NCBI GenBank assembly: GCA_049282265.1
Contig: JBAPTR010000011.1
Coordinates: 1-17,616 of the forward strand
Origin: CAYUCJ01 sp049282265
Lineage (GTDB): Bacteria; Desulfobacterota; DSM-4660; Desulfatiglandales; Desulfatiglandaceae
Length of the DNA: 17,616 nt
Reading direction: 5' to 3'
Below are positions 6,295 through 13,872 of the stretch, one piece after another (the stretch's first letter is position 1; every line of letters starts with the position of its first letter). The notes beneath the pieces are model-generated. The model made no database searches. It saw nothing but the letters and a program-made list of their open reading frames with translations, and was not told the DNA's origin. The position numbers were made by a program, and so were the translations under genes.

Positions 6295-7466
6295 AAAGAT
6301 ACGTGATCATCGGTAACGGCGTCGCCGGTACGACGGCGGCCGAGAATTTGAGAAAACACGATATGGGGGGCAACATAACGGTAGTCACCAATGAAGACCT
6401 CCCCTTCTATTACCGCGTAAGATTGAACGAATTGATCTCGGGAGACATACAAGAGGAAGACCTGGTGGCCAAGCGCAATGCGTGGTATGAGGAGCGAAAA
6501 ATCGATGTGAAGCTCGGGACACAGGTTGTCAAGGGAAGCGCCGATGAGAAGTTCGTGCTAACGGACAGGGAAGAGAAAATTCCCTATGACGCGCTCCTGA
6601 TTGCCACGGGCAGCCACTCTTTTGTCCCACCCATCGCCGGTTCGGAGAAGAAGGGCGTCTTTGCGCTTCGTGGCATACAGGACGCACGAGATATCGTGGA
6701 ATGGGCAGGGGAGCGGAACGATGTGGTTCTCATCGGCGGAGGACTTCTGGGGCTTGAGGCCGGCAACGCCCTGGCGAAGCTGGGCAAGAAGGTAACGGTG
6801 GTGGAATTTTTCCCGAGACTCCTGCCGAGACAACTGGACGTGGAAGGGGCCAAAAGGCTTCAGAATATCCTGGAAGGCATGGGCTTTTCATTCAGGCTGG
6901 GGGCGAAGACACAGAAAATCACTGGGATTGGCAATATAGACGGTGTCCTGCTCGAGGGAGGGGAGAGGCTTCCTGCGGAAATGGTTGTCATTTCGGCCGG
7001 CGTGCGTCCCAACATGGAGCTGGCTGAATCCCTCGGACTGGAGACCGACAAGGGCATCAAGGTGGACGAACACCTGCGAACCAATCAACCTGACGTCTAC
7101 GCGGCAGGCGATGTGGCGGAATTCAGGGGGATGCCCTATGGTATATGGCCTGCGGCCCTGGAACAGGGGAAGATAGCCGGGGCGAACATGGCAGGAGAAG
7201 ATGTGAGGTACGAAGGGACCACCATGGCCAACAGCCTCAAGGTGGTGGGCATCGAGCTGGCATCCGCCGGCAATATCGACGCCGATGGAGAATTCGAATC
7301 AAAGGTCGTTCAGGATGAGAAGGTGTACAAGAAGATGGTGATTGACGGGAACAAAGTCGTCGGTTGCATCATGCTGGGGGACACCAAAGGCTTCAACAGG
7401 GTCACCAAGGCCATGGCCGAAGGGCAGGATGCGTCATCTCTATCGGATCTCTTTCCCGGCACTTGA
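6291..7466 (+). CDS. FAD-dependent NAD(P)H oxidoreductase, rubredoxin/nitrite-reductase type
   Basis: This 391-residue flavoprotein has two Rossmann folds. The FAD site is G8NGVAG13 near the N-terminus, the NAD(P)H site is G149GGLLG154 followed by LEAG, and the second FAD motif is YAAGDVAEF near residue 274. The order and length match the Pyr_redox_2 family that includes NADH:rubredoxin oxidoreductase and the N-terminal half of nitrite reductase NirB. Given the divergent rubrerythrin, a role in passing NAD(P)H electrons to rubredoxin-type carriers for peroxide reduction is likely but inferred. The start overlaps the preceding stop. The Sec-rhodanese gene begins 29 nt downstream. Confidence 0.9.
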   Translation: MKRYVIIGNGVAGTTAAENLRKHDMGGNITVVTNEDLPFYYRVRLNELISGDIQEEDLVAKRNAWYEERKIDVKLGTQVVKGSADEKFVLTDREEKIPYDALLIATGSHSFVPPIAGSEKKGVFALRGIQDARDIVEWAGERNDVVLIGGGLLGLEAGNALAKLGKKVTVVEFFPRLLPRQLDVEGAKRLQNILEGMGFSFRLGAKTQKITGIGNIDGVLLEGGERLPAEMVVISAGVRPNMELAESLGLETDKGIKVDEHLRTNQPDVYAAGDVAEFRGMPYGIWPAALEQGKIAGANMAGEDVRYEGTTMANSLKVVGIELASAGNIDADGEFESKVVQDEKVYKKMVIDGNKVVGCIMLGDTKGFNRVTKAMAEGQDASSLSDLFPGT

Positions 7467-7495
7467 TGGGGTGATGTTTTCTGAGGTGCAGAGGT

Positions 7496-8329
7496 ATGAA
7501 AATCAAGTCCATTTTTGCGCCGGTGAGAAATATGACCGCCGACGAAGTGAGCGCCTACATGGAGAAACACCGGGAAGGGTCCTATACTCTGCTGGACGTC
7601 AGGCAGGAGAGAGAATATACAAAGGCCCGGATACCCGGGGCCAAACTGATCCCCCTGCCCGAACTGACGGACCGTTTTGGTGAACTGGACCCTCGGAAAC
7701 CCGTCATCGTCTACTGAGCAATTGGGGGGCGCAGCCGTGCTGCCGCGCAGATACTGGAAGGAGAGGGATTCAGGGAAGTCTACAATCTAAAGGGGGGGAT
7801 CCGGGCCTGGCAGGGGCACGAGGTTGAGGGCCCCCCGGAGATGGGCCTGGAATATCTGGAGGGCATTGAGACACCCGGGGACATCATCCTGCTGGCCTAC
7901 GGCATGGAAGAGAGCCTGGGGGGCTTTTATAAAGATGCAGCCGGGAAAACCCGTAATTCAGATGCGGAACAGTTGTTCACGAAACTGGCCGGCGTCGAGG
8001 AAAAACACAAGGATCAGCTCTTCAAACTCTATCGCGATGTTGTCGGAGAAGAGGATCGGAGCATCTTCGAATCCCATGTTGCTATGGGCGTACCGGAAGG
8101 GGGACTCAGAGCAGAGCAGTTCATGAAAAGAATCATGGGGGCTAAAAGTTCTCTTGGCGATGTCTTCTCCATCGCCATGATGTTTGAGGCCCAGGCCATG
8201 GACCTCTACATGCGGTACGCAGAGGTAATGGAACAGGAACAGGCCAAGGCCCTTCTCCATGACCTGGCTGAACAGGAGAAGGCCCACCTGAAGGTCCTGG
8301 GGATCATCAAGGACAAGGAGATGGTGTAG
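7496..8329 (+). CDS. Rhodanese-ferritin-like fusion, probable selenoprotein (Sec at TGA 7715)
   Basis: Read as one 277-residue protein. Residues ~5-115 are a rhodanese domain: TLLDVRQEREYTKARIPGA, then VIVY followed by in-frame TGA at codon 74, then AIGGRSRAAAQILEGEGF and VYNLKGGIRAW. The TGA stands exactly where rhodaneses carry the catalytic cysteine of the active-site loop (C-x-x-G-x-R-S type), and the frame is open on both sides. Residues ~120-270 form a ferritin-like diiron domain with E138/E139, E168xxH171, E231 and E261xxH264. A hairpin meeting the bacterial SECIS rules follows the TGA. GAGGTG lies 7 nt before ATG 7496. Sec-containing rhodaneses and Cys-type rhodanese-ferritin fusions are known. 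A nonsense mutation is the alternative, but a point mutation at just this codon, with everything downstream intact, would be a coincidence. Confidence 0.87.
7715..7746 (+). promoter_or_regulatory. Candidate bacterial SECIS element after TGA
   Basis: TGA (7715-7717) is followed by a stem of seven pairs: GCGCAGC (7729-7735) pairs with GCTGC/GC (7739-7746) with one bulged C at 7744. The loop is CGT, with a G in the second loop position. The loop begins 18 nt after the TGA. Published rules for bacterial SECIS ask for a short apical loop with G in its first two bases, 16-37 nt from UGA; this fits. It was drawn by eye, without energy calculation. Confidence 0.65.
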
Positions 8330-8491
8330 GAAATAGACGCTATCGGAAACTTGAAACGGTGCGATGCGTTTGCGTTGCACAAGACCCATTTACAAGAAAC
8401 CTTCATCGCCTTCAACCGGTGGATAAGAACCTAATGATCTCTGTTTTTTTCCAGCCCTTTTTACCTGTTAGTCGGTTAAACGCCACAAACC

Positions 8492-9067
8492 TTACATCGG
8501 AAAGCGGGAAAACAGGGAAAGATAGTTTTGCGGGCCGATCTCTGTGGTCATGGTTTGATGGAAATCATTAGAAATCAGCATGTCGGCAAGCTCCTCGGAT
8601 GAGATCCTTATCTTTTTTGGAGGCCCGGGAGGCCCATCAATCTTCTTGAACTCGACAATGGCCAGTTTCCCATCGTTTTTCAGAATCCTTCTCACTTCTT
8701 TGAGGGCCGTCTCGTGTGTATCGGCACGAACGAGATCATGTAACACGGTGGCCATCAGGCACATGTCCACGGAATCCTTTTCCAAAGGGATATCCCTGCT
8801 TACATCTGCCAGTATAGGCCTGATATTTCCTATTCCTCCGGCAGCTGCGGTCTTTCGCAGGGCCTCGATGCCGTCCTTCCATGCGTCTACGGCATAGATC
8901 ACTCCATTGCTTCCCACGTATTCGGATGCTTTCAAGGAATAGTTCCCGGCACCGCACCCCAGATCAAGGAAGATATGACCCTTCTTGAGACCTATTTCCG
9001 CGAAAAGCCTTGTTGAATCGATGAGATCAAGGCTGCTGTTTCCGGCACCCAGAGGATTGATGTCCAT
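8492..9067 (-). CDS. Class I SAM-dependent methyltransferase
   Basis: This 191-residue cytoplasmic enzyme has the Rossmann-like methyltransferase core. Motif I is D35LGCGAGNYS, the acidic motif II is YAVDAWKDG, and the later motif is SVDMCLMATVLHDL followed by the GKLAIVEFKK strand. It resembles the UbiE/Methyltransf_11 group; a variant with the GPPGPPKKIR tail segment is common in anaerobic deltaproteobacteria. The substrate is unknown. The ribosome-binding site before ATG 9067 is weak (purine-rich AAAGAGA). It converges on the Sec-rhodanese gene across 162 bp in which I see no clear intrinsic terminator. Confidence 0.88.
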   Translation of the reverse strand: MDINPLGAGNSSLDLIDSTRLFAEIGLKKGHIFLDLGCGAGNYSLKASEYVGSNGVIYAVDAWKDGIEALRKTAAAGGIGNIRPILADVSRDIPLEKDSVDMCLMATVLHDLVRADTHETALKEVRRILKNDGKLAIVEFKKIDGPPGPPKKIRISSEELADMLISNDFHQTMTTEIGPQNYLSLFSRFPM

Positions 9068-9233
9068 AGATTTTTCTCTTTTGTTGAGGTTTCCACCGTT
9101 TTTTTAGAAAGTGACTACCTCATGTTAAGGAGAGGATTGGAACCTGTCAAGAGCTGGTTCGTTTTCACAAAATACTTGCACAGAAAGGTTTCAAGAATAT
9201 ACAAGGAAAAGGGAAGACAGATCTGTCGCCTGA
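9068..9233. other. Intergenic region upstream of the methyltransferase
   Basis: First part of the 815-bp gap 9068-9882. It must hold the methyltransferase promoter (reading left), but no confident boxes were found. No protein similarity was recognised here. Confidence 0.3.
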
Positions 9234-9626
9234 ATCCATGGGGAGGGGGACTATCGCCCGGACAGGCATCTCCTCGGCAACAGGTTGTGCGCCCATGCGG
9301 GGAACAGGTTGTTCCGGAACGCCACCCAGACCGTTGGCTCTCTCGTGGCCCAGTAGGTCTGAAAGCCCATCTGGTTCAAAGACGCGGTGCTCCCGGACTT
9401 GGGACCCACCCGCACAGGAAGCTTTGATTCCGGATCCCTGTGGTGGCAGCATGAAAAACTGCACCAGGCTGTTTTGCAGGATTTTCCGACCCGGGCGAAG
9501 GCAGTACGGAAAGAACGGGATGCCCTGGAAAAGGGATTCCTCATGAATGCTCCCAAAGAACTTGCAAGGAATTGCGGGGAGCTGACCGCGGCAGCCTTTC
9601 AGACAGCATGGGAAAAAAACAGCTGA
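9234..9626 (+). pseudogene. Decayed C69-type dipeptidase (secernin-like) C-terminal remnant
   Basis: In the frame ending at TGA 9624-9626 one reads NRLCAHAGN...TQTVGSLVAQ, then two stops (TAG and TGA, one codon apart, around 9350), then KPIWFKDAVLPDL, SGSLWWQHEKLHQAVLQDF and KERDALEKGFL. The order CxHAG, QTxGSLV, KPxW and SLWWxHExLHxxVL is what I recall for the C-terminal half of peptidase family C69 (dipeptidase/secernin). The N-terminal catalytic half is absent. The result is a broken remnant, probably not expressed. The intact FAD oxidoreductase gene follows 256 bp later. Family assignment is from memory. Confidence 0.6.
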
Positions 9627-9882
9627 ATGGACGGATCTCGTCCGGGAGTTACCGGTCAAGAGAAGGCCTGGATTTTTCTGCCGGCGCTACTGGGAAGGGC
9701 AGAATCGAAAAAGCGGGATGGTGTCTCCATTACACTCCCTTTGCTCTTGCCGGGTACGTCTCCTTAATCATTTGCTCATTTGCGGCCATAAGCAGTAGTG
9801 ATATTTTCATGGATGGGCGCGCTCTAATTTCCCGTTATTTCGTATTGGACTTGTCCTAATCATTTAGAGCCCGGAGGAAGTT
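9627..9882. other. Leader of the DAO-family gene
   Basis: This 256-bp spacer between the dipeptidase remnant and the FAD oxidoreductase becomes AT-richer near 9760-9870. It ends with GGAGG about 6 nt before ATG 9883. A promoter is likely in the AT-rich part, but I could not define its boxes. Confidence 0.35.
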
Positions 9883-11193
9883 ATGATGAAAAAAAGCTAT
9901 GATGTTATCATTATCGGCGCCGGTATCATTGGTTGTTGCGTCGCCTTTGAGCTGGCCAAAAAAGGGCACAAGACTCTCAACATCGATAAGCTGCCGGCAG
10001 CCGGCTATGGGTCCACATCCAACTCGTGCGCCATAATCAGGCTGCACTACTCCACACCCGATGGCGTTTCCATGGCCAGGGAGGGGTACTACTACTGGCT
10101 CGACTGGGGGAAGTACCTGCAGACGGTGGATGAGTCCGGGCTGATTAAATACGTCAACACGGGCTGCGTGGTTGTGAAAACCGAGAGAAACAAGTACCTC
10201 AAGAATGTCATGCGTTCTCTGGATGAGTTGAACGTCATCTACCAGGAGCTTGACGCGGCCGGAATGAAATCTGTGATGCCGATCATCGATAGCCGGGCCT
10301 ACGGTCCGCCGGTCCTGTCCGGAGATGAACGTTTCGGCGAACCTACCGGCGATGCGGTAGCAGGGGCCATTTACGTCCCCGAATCGGGCTTTATCAGCGA
10401 CCCCCAGCTCTCGACCCACAACGTCCAGCGGGCTTGTGAGGCCAAGGGCGGCGAGTTCGCGTTTAACGCGGAAGTGGCTGGAATTCTCAAAAAGGACGGC
10501 CGGGTGGCCGGCGTGGCACTCAAGGACGGGACCGAGATCAAGGCCCGGATCGTCGTGAACGTCGCAGGACCCCACTCCTACCTCATCAACCGGATGGCCG
10601 GAGTTGAGGAGGAAATGAACATCAAGACCAGGCCGCTCAGGCAGGAGGTCTGCCACGTTCCCTCCCCCGAGGGTTTTGACTACAACAGCCTGGGGACCAT
10701 GATCTCCGATGGGGACGCGGGCTGTTACTCCCGGCCCGAGGTGGGCAATCATGTCCTCATCGGTTCCGAAGATCCGGATTGCGATAACCTGGAATGGGTT
10801 GATGATCCGGACAACTACAACAAGAACTTTACAAACCAGTGGAAGACCCAGACCATGCGAGGGGCCCAGCGGCTGGAGGGCCTGCCTATCCCCAACAAGA
10901 TGCAAGGCGTCGTGGACCTGTACGACTGCTCCGATGATTGGATCCCGATTTACGATAAGTCGGACCTGCCGGGCTTTTACATGGCCATTGGGAGCTCGGG
11001 CAATCAGTACAAAAACGCGCCGGTGGCCGGAGTCTTGATGACCGAATTGATTCAAAAGGTGGAAGGCGGCCAGGACCACGATAAAGATCCTGTCAAGTTC
11101 GTCATGAAATACACTGGACGGTTGTGCGACATCGGGTTCTTCAGCCGCTTGAGAGAGATCAACCCGGATTCAAGTTTTTCCGTCATCGGGTGA
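9883..11193 (+). CDS. DAO-family FAD-dependent oxidoreductase (sarcosine oxidase/dehydrogenase-like)
   Basis: This 436-residue flavoprotein has the dinucleotide-binding motif G12AGIIG17 after a short beta strand, an AGYGSTSNSCAIIRLHYS segment following the ADP-binding fold, and VNVAGPHSYLINRMAG typical of the DAO fold (PF01266). The C-terminal FYMAIGSSGNQYKNAPVAG is the FAD-ribityl contact region. These proteins oxidise amino or N-methyl-amino acids and pass electrons to FAD. The substrate is not deducible; sarcosine oxidase beta-like or D-amino-acid dehydrogenase-like are the options. GGAGG supports ATG 9883 (ATG 9886 is equally possible). It stands alone, next to a broken peptidase gene, and converges on the epimerase gene with a 50-bp gap. 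Confidence 0.88.
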   Translation: MMKKSYDVIIIGAGIIGCCVAFELAKKGHKTLNIDKLPAAGYGSTSNSCAIIRLHYSTPDGVSMAREGYYYWLDWGKYLQTVDESGLIKYVNTGCVVVKTERNKYLKNVMRSLDELNVIYQELDAAGMKSVMPIIDSRAYGPPVLSGDERFGEPTGDAVAGAIYVPESGFISDPQLSTHNVQRACEAKGGEFAFNAEVAGILKKDGRVAGVALKDGTEIKARIVVNVAGPHSYLINRMAGVEEEMNIKTRPLRQEVCHVPSPEGFDYNSLGTMISDGDAGCYSRPEVGNHVLIGSEDPDCDNLEWVDDPDNYNKNFTNQWKTQTMRGAQRLEGLPIPNKMQGVVDLYDCSDDWIPIYDKSDLPGFYMAIGSSGNQYKNAPVAGVLMTELIQKVEGGQDHDKDPVKFVMKYTGRLCDIGFFSRLREINPDSSFSVIG

Positions 11194-11243
11194 GCCGGTT
11201 GGACGCTCCTGCTGCATAGAGGGCCTGGAAAAAAGGGGATTCT

Positions 11244-12152
11244 TCAGTCCATGAGGTCGGCGAGGGCATGCTCTATGGTGGGGAACTGGAAACGGAATCC
11301 GGCATCGAGGAGCTTTTTCGGGATGACCCGCTGACCTTGCAAAAGGACCGAGCCGAACTCTCCTTTGATCATTCTCAGGACAAATCCGGGAACCGCCGGC
11401 AGAAAGGTAGGCTTTCCCAGTGCCTTCCCGAGCGCCTTAGTAAATTCCCGGTTGGTGACCGGTTCAGGGGCCGTGAAATTGACAGATCCTGATAGGCCTT
11501 TCTGATCCATCAGGAAGAGAAAGATGTTCACCAGGTCCTGTTCGTGAATCCAGGAGAACCACTGGCTTCCGTTCCCCAGGGCGCTGCCCAGTCCCTTTCG
11601 GAAGAGGGGAACCATCTGGCTCAAGGCCCCGCCGGTCCGACCCAGAACGATCCCGAACCGGCATAGGAGAACCCGTACACCGAATGGCTCGGCCCTGAGC
11701 GCTTCCCCCTCCCAGTCTCCGGCAAGCAAAGCGAGGAAGTCTTCCCCTGAAGGGCTCGTCTCGTCCAGGAATTCATCGCCGTGGAATCCGTAATACCCGA
11801 CCGCGGAGGTGGAGAGCAGGACGGTATCAAGGCCTTTTCGCCCCTCAAGAGCAGCAACCAGGTTCCTGGTGGTCAGGAGGCGGCTGTCACGAATCTCCTG
11901 TTTCGCCTTCCCCGTCCAGCGCCTGAAGATAGAGGCCCCGGCCAGGTTGATAAAGACGTTATGCTCGGCAGCCTGTTCCTGCCAGGGACCTTCCCTCGTG
12001 GGGTCGCCTTCAAGGAACGATACACCATTGGGGGGCCTTCGATCTTTCGAGACCTTCCGCGTCAGGACGGTCACCTCATCACCCCTTGCAATGAGTTGCC
12101 TGGTGATGTTCATTCCGACAAAGCCGGACCCCCCGGTCATGAATACCTTCAT
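11244..12152 (-). CDS. TIGR01777-family NAD-dependent epimerase (YfcH-like)
   Basis: This 302-residue extended-SDR protein has the N-terminal NAD(P) motif G7GSGFVG13. It also has the family hallmarks NLAGASI, RWTGKAKQEIRDSR, STSAVGYYG(F)HGDE, FRKGLGSALGNGSQWFSWIHEQDL and VNFTAPEPVTNREF. All are characteristic of the TIGR01777/YfcH nucleotide-sugar-epimerase-like family, whose reaction is not settled. Length is typical and no residue seems missing. AGAGGAGAT lies about 6 nt before ATG 12152. It is monocistronic and converges with the DAO-family gene. Confidence 0.93.
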   Translation of the reverse strand: MKVFMTGGSGFVGMNITRQLIARGDEVTVLTRKVSKDRRPPNGVSFLEGDPTREGPWQEQAAEHNVFINLAGASIFRRWTGKAKQEIRDSRLLTTRNLVAALEGRKGLDTVLLSTSAVGYYGFHGDEFLDETSPSGEDFLALLAGDWEGEALRAEPFGVRVLLCRFGIVLGRTGGALSQMVPLFRKGLGSALGNGSQWFSWIHEQDLVNIFLFLMDQKGLSGSVNFTAPEPVTNREFTKALGKALGKPTFLPAVPGFVLRMIKGEFGSVLLQGQRVIPKKLLDAGFRFQFPTIEHALADLMD

Positions 12153-12564
12153 GATGATCTCCTCTTTTCACATCTTGGGCCAAATATATCACGAAACCAT
12201 TGAGATATTCAAGAAGTGGATGGTGACCTGAAGCCCGATGAACATCTGGGAGGGCATTGTTGATGAACCCTGACAACGGCAGGATCAGGCATGGTTTCGA
12301 AGCTTGATTTGCATGGAGTGGGGCTGGTGGAAAGGAATTCAGGCTCAGGGAAAATGGAAAGGGCCATGCTTGGGCCGGAAGGAGAAGATCGGATTTGATG
12401 GTTGACACGGACTATGGTACCATAAAGGCTGCTATCAAGGAACCCGGCTGGAGAGAAAACAATGGATGAGAGTGTCGGCCGAGAGGCGAGGCATCAGCGT
12501 AAGAACTGAAAATAAGACACCTTTATCAAATGGTGTCGATTCCATAAACATAAGGAGGAAGCAC
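12153..12564. promoter_or_regulatory. Divergent intergenic region with palindrome and TTGACA box
   Basis: This 412-bp gap lies between the epimerase and PNPOx-fold genes. TTGACA (12402-12407) is followed six bases later by the perfect 12-bp palindrome TATGGTACCATA (12413-12424). No good -10 box sits 17 bp from TTGACA, so the promoter is uncertain. AAGGAGG (about 12552) precedes ATG 12565. The rest of the gap shows no protein similarity. Confidence 0.35.
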
Positions 12565-12954
12565 ATGGAAGCGTTGAAAGACTATTTTGAAAATACCAAA
12601 GGAATGGGCGTCATCGCAACTGCAGACGCGGATGGGAAAGTCAACGCGGCGGTCTATTCCAGGCCGCATTTTCTGGAGGACGGGTCGCTCGCGTTTATCA
12701 TGAGGGACCGCCTCACCCACTACAATCTCCAGTCCAATCCCCATGCCGCCTACCTTTTCGTGGAAGAGGGGCCGGGGTACAAGGGGAAGCGACTCCATCT
12801 GACGAAGCTGAAGGAGGATGAGGACCTCGAACGGATACAGACCCTCGCCCGGAGACAATACCAGAACGAAAAGGAGGGCGGGAGGTTCCTGGTGTCTTTC
12901 CAGGTGGACAAGGAATTGCCCCTAATCGGGGCAGGGGAAGAGCGCCGGGTTTGA
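12565..12954 (+). CDS. Pyridoxamine 5'-phosphate oxidase-fold protein
   Basis: This 129-residue cytoplasmic protein has the flavin-binding split-barrel fold. Visible hallmarks are GMGVIATADADGKVNAAVYSRPHF near the N-terminus, LAFIMRDRLTHYNLQSNPHAAYLF in the middle and GYKGKRLHLTKL. Such small PNPOx-like proteins bind FMN, haem or F420; they are common in deltaproteobacteria and mostly uncharacterised. The open frame extends up to 12466, but ATG 12565 is chosen because AAGGAGG precedes it and family similarity begins there. It is probably monocistronic; the next gene belongs to a toxin-antitoxin module with its own promoter. Confidence 0.85.
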   Translation: MEALKDYFENTKGMGVIATADADGKVNAAVYSRPHFLEDGSLAFIMRDRLTHYNLQSNPHAAYLFVEEGPGYKGKRLHLTKLKEDEDLERIQTLARRQYQNEKEGGRFLVSFQVDKELPLIGAGEERRV

Positions 12955-13087
12955 TGGGCAATGGCGAACGAGGGGAGAGCATTGACACCGAACGGTATTA
13001 CACATTGCTGGAGGTGCAATATGTTGGACATCCCCAAAGAGGCACTCTTTTGGCTGGAAAAGTTTACCTCAAATACAAAAAAACTTC

Positions 13088-13123
13088 TTGCACGCACTAA
13101 ATATTGTACGCTATAATGTACAA
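13088..13123 (+). promoter_or_regulatory. Toxin-antitoxin promoter with palindromic operator
   Basis: A perfect TATAAT -10 box (13112-13117) lies 18 bp after TTGCAC (13088-13093). The -10 is enclosed by the inverted repeat TTGTAC (13104-13109) and GTACAA (13118-13123). An operator across the -10 box is the usual arrangement for antitoxin autorepression, so this probably binds the antitoxin or the complex. The start codon is about 27 nt downstream. Confidence 0.65.
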
Positions 13124-13149
13124 AATTAATTATTTAAGTGAGGTGCAAA

Positions 13150-13431
13150 ATGCAAAGACTAAGAATTAATGAAGATATCAAACCGTTGTCCGAGGTAAGG
13201 ACAGGTATTGCAAACTTCATAAAGCAAGTCCACGATACAAAAAGACCTGTCATTATTACTCAGCATGGGAAAAGCGTTGCTGTTCTTTTGGATGCATATG
13301 AATATGAATCTATGCAGGAGAAACTTGAGCTTCTGACAGATGTTCAGATATCCCTTAATCAACTCGAAAATGGGGAAGGAATAGATCATGGGGATGCAAA
13401 AGAAAAAGTTTTGGAGCGGGCCCAAAAATGA
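13150..13431 (+). CDS. Phd/YefM-family antitoxin
   Basis: This 93-residue protein has the Phd/YefM N-terminal DNA-binding fold: INEDIKPLSEVRTGIANFIKQV, then RPVIITQHGKSVAVLLDAYEYESM, and a charged C-terminal tail that would wrap the toxin. ATG 13150 is preferred over the in-frame GTG at 13138 because GAGGTG sits about 5 nt upstream and the fold starts there. Its stop overlaps the toxin ATG (ATGA). Base composition is AT-richer than the housekeeping genes to the left, suggesting transfer. It likely neutralises the ParE-type toxin and represses the operon through the adjacent palindrome. Confidence 0.9.
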   Translation: MQRLRINEDIKPLSEVRTGIANFIKQVHDTKRPVIITQHGKSVAVLLDAYEYESMQEKLELLTDVQISLNQLENGEGIDHGDAKEKVLERAQK

Positions 13432-13724
13432 AGATCATCTGGTCACCGTTTGCTATCGATAGAGCTTCGGAAATCGCTGACTATATTGCCCAAGACAAAC
13501 CATCCGCTGCAGAAAAATGGATTAACAAAGTATTTTCAAAAGTTGAGCAGCTAAAATCTTCTCCGGAAATCGGCAGACTTGTCCCTGAAATCAGAAATGA
13601 CCAATTCAGAGAGCTGATTTACGGAAATTACCGCATCATTTATCGTATTGAGAAGAAACAAATATCTATTCTTACAATTAGACATGGTAAGCAAATACTG
13701 CCAATAAAAGAAATTATGGCATAA
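13428..13724 (+). CDS. RelE/ParE-family toxin
   Basis: This 98-residue basic protein shows IIWSPFAIDRASEIADYIAQDKPSAAEKWI, the S-P-x-x-x-x-L-x-x-I-x-x-Y-I style N-terminus of ParE/RelE toxins. Then come LKSSPEIGRLVPEI, FRELIYGNYRIIYRIE and a terminal strand ISILTIRHGKQIL, all in family order. Family members either poison DNA gyrase (ParE) or cut mRNA on ribosomes (RelE); which applies here is not clear from sequence. It is translationally coupled to the antitoxin by a 4-bp overlap. Length is normal, so it appears intact. Confidence 0.9.
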   Translation: MKIIWSPFAIDRASEIADYIAQDKPSAAEKWINKVFSKVEQLKSSPEIGRLVPEIRNDQFRELIYGNYRIIYRIEKKQISILTIRHGKQILPIKEIMA

Positions 13725-13740
13725 CGGGTTTAACGAGGGC

Positions 13741-13872
13741 ATGCGGGAAAAGACTGAAATTCAGACGGATGGCCGGATCAGAAAGTGGGCAAAAATACAA
13801 GAAGTTGATAAATATCTTCGGGTGATCTTGTTGGAAGATGGTGAGACAATTCACAACCAATCAGGCCGGTAG
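13741..13872 (+). CDS. Possible small protein (43 aa), unknown
   Basis: An ATG 17 nt past the toxin stop opens a 43-residue frame (REKTEIQTDGRIRKWAKI...YLRVILLEDGETIHNQSGR). The composition is protein-like and the stretch GRIRKWA...LRVILLEDGETIHN resembles small hypothetical proteins I recall, which continue for some residues past this point, so it may be C-terminally truncated. The GAGGG before the ATG is too close to be an ideal ribosome-binding site. It may be a third member of the toxin-antitoxin operon. Confidence 0.35.
   Translation: MREKTEIQTDGRIRKWAKIQEVDKYLRVILLEDGETIHNQSGR

Noticed and set aside
7841..8329. Separate ferritin-like gene starting at ATG 7841
   Set aside because: It is in frame with the rhodanese upstream, the rhodanese C-terminal half would be orphaned, and no proper ribosome-binding site precedes this ATG.
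8369..8390. Hairpin GTGCGATGCG...GCGTTGCAC as terminator of the Sec-rhodanese gene
   Set aside because: It depends on several G-U pairs and no T-run follows it.
9165..9659. 164-aa minus-strand ORF
   Set aside because: Antisense of the C69-like remnant; no family similarity.
9856..11079. 407-aa minus-strand ORF
   Set aside because: Antisense shadow of the DAO-family gene; the plus strand carries clear FAD motifs.
13021..13116. 31-aa ORF after GGAGGTG, ending in the toxin-antitoxin -10 box
   Set aside because: Very short, no family, and its stop lies inside a promoter; the ribosome-binding site may be chance.
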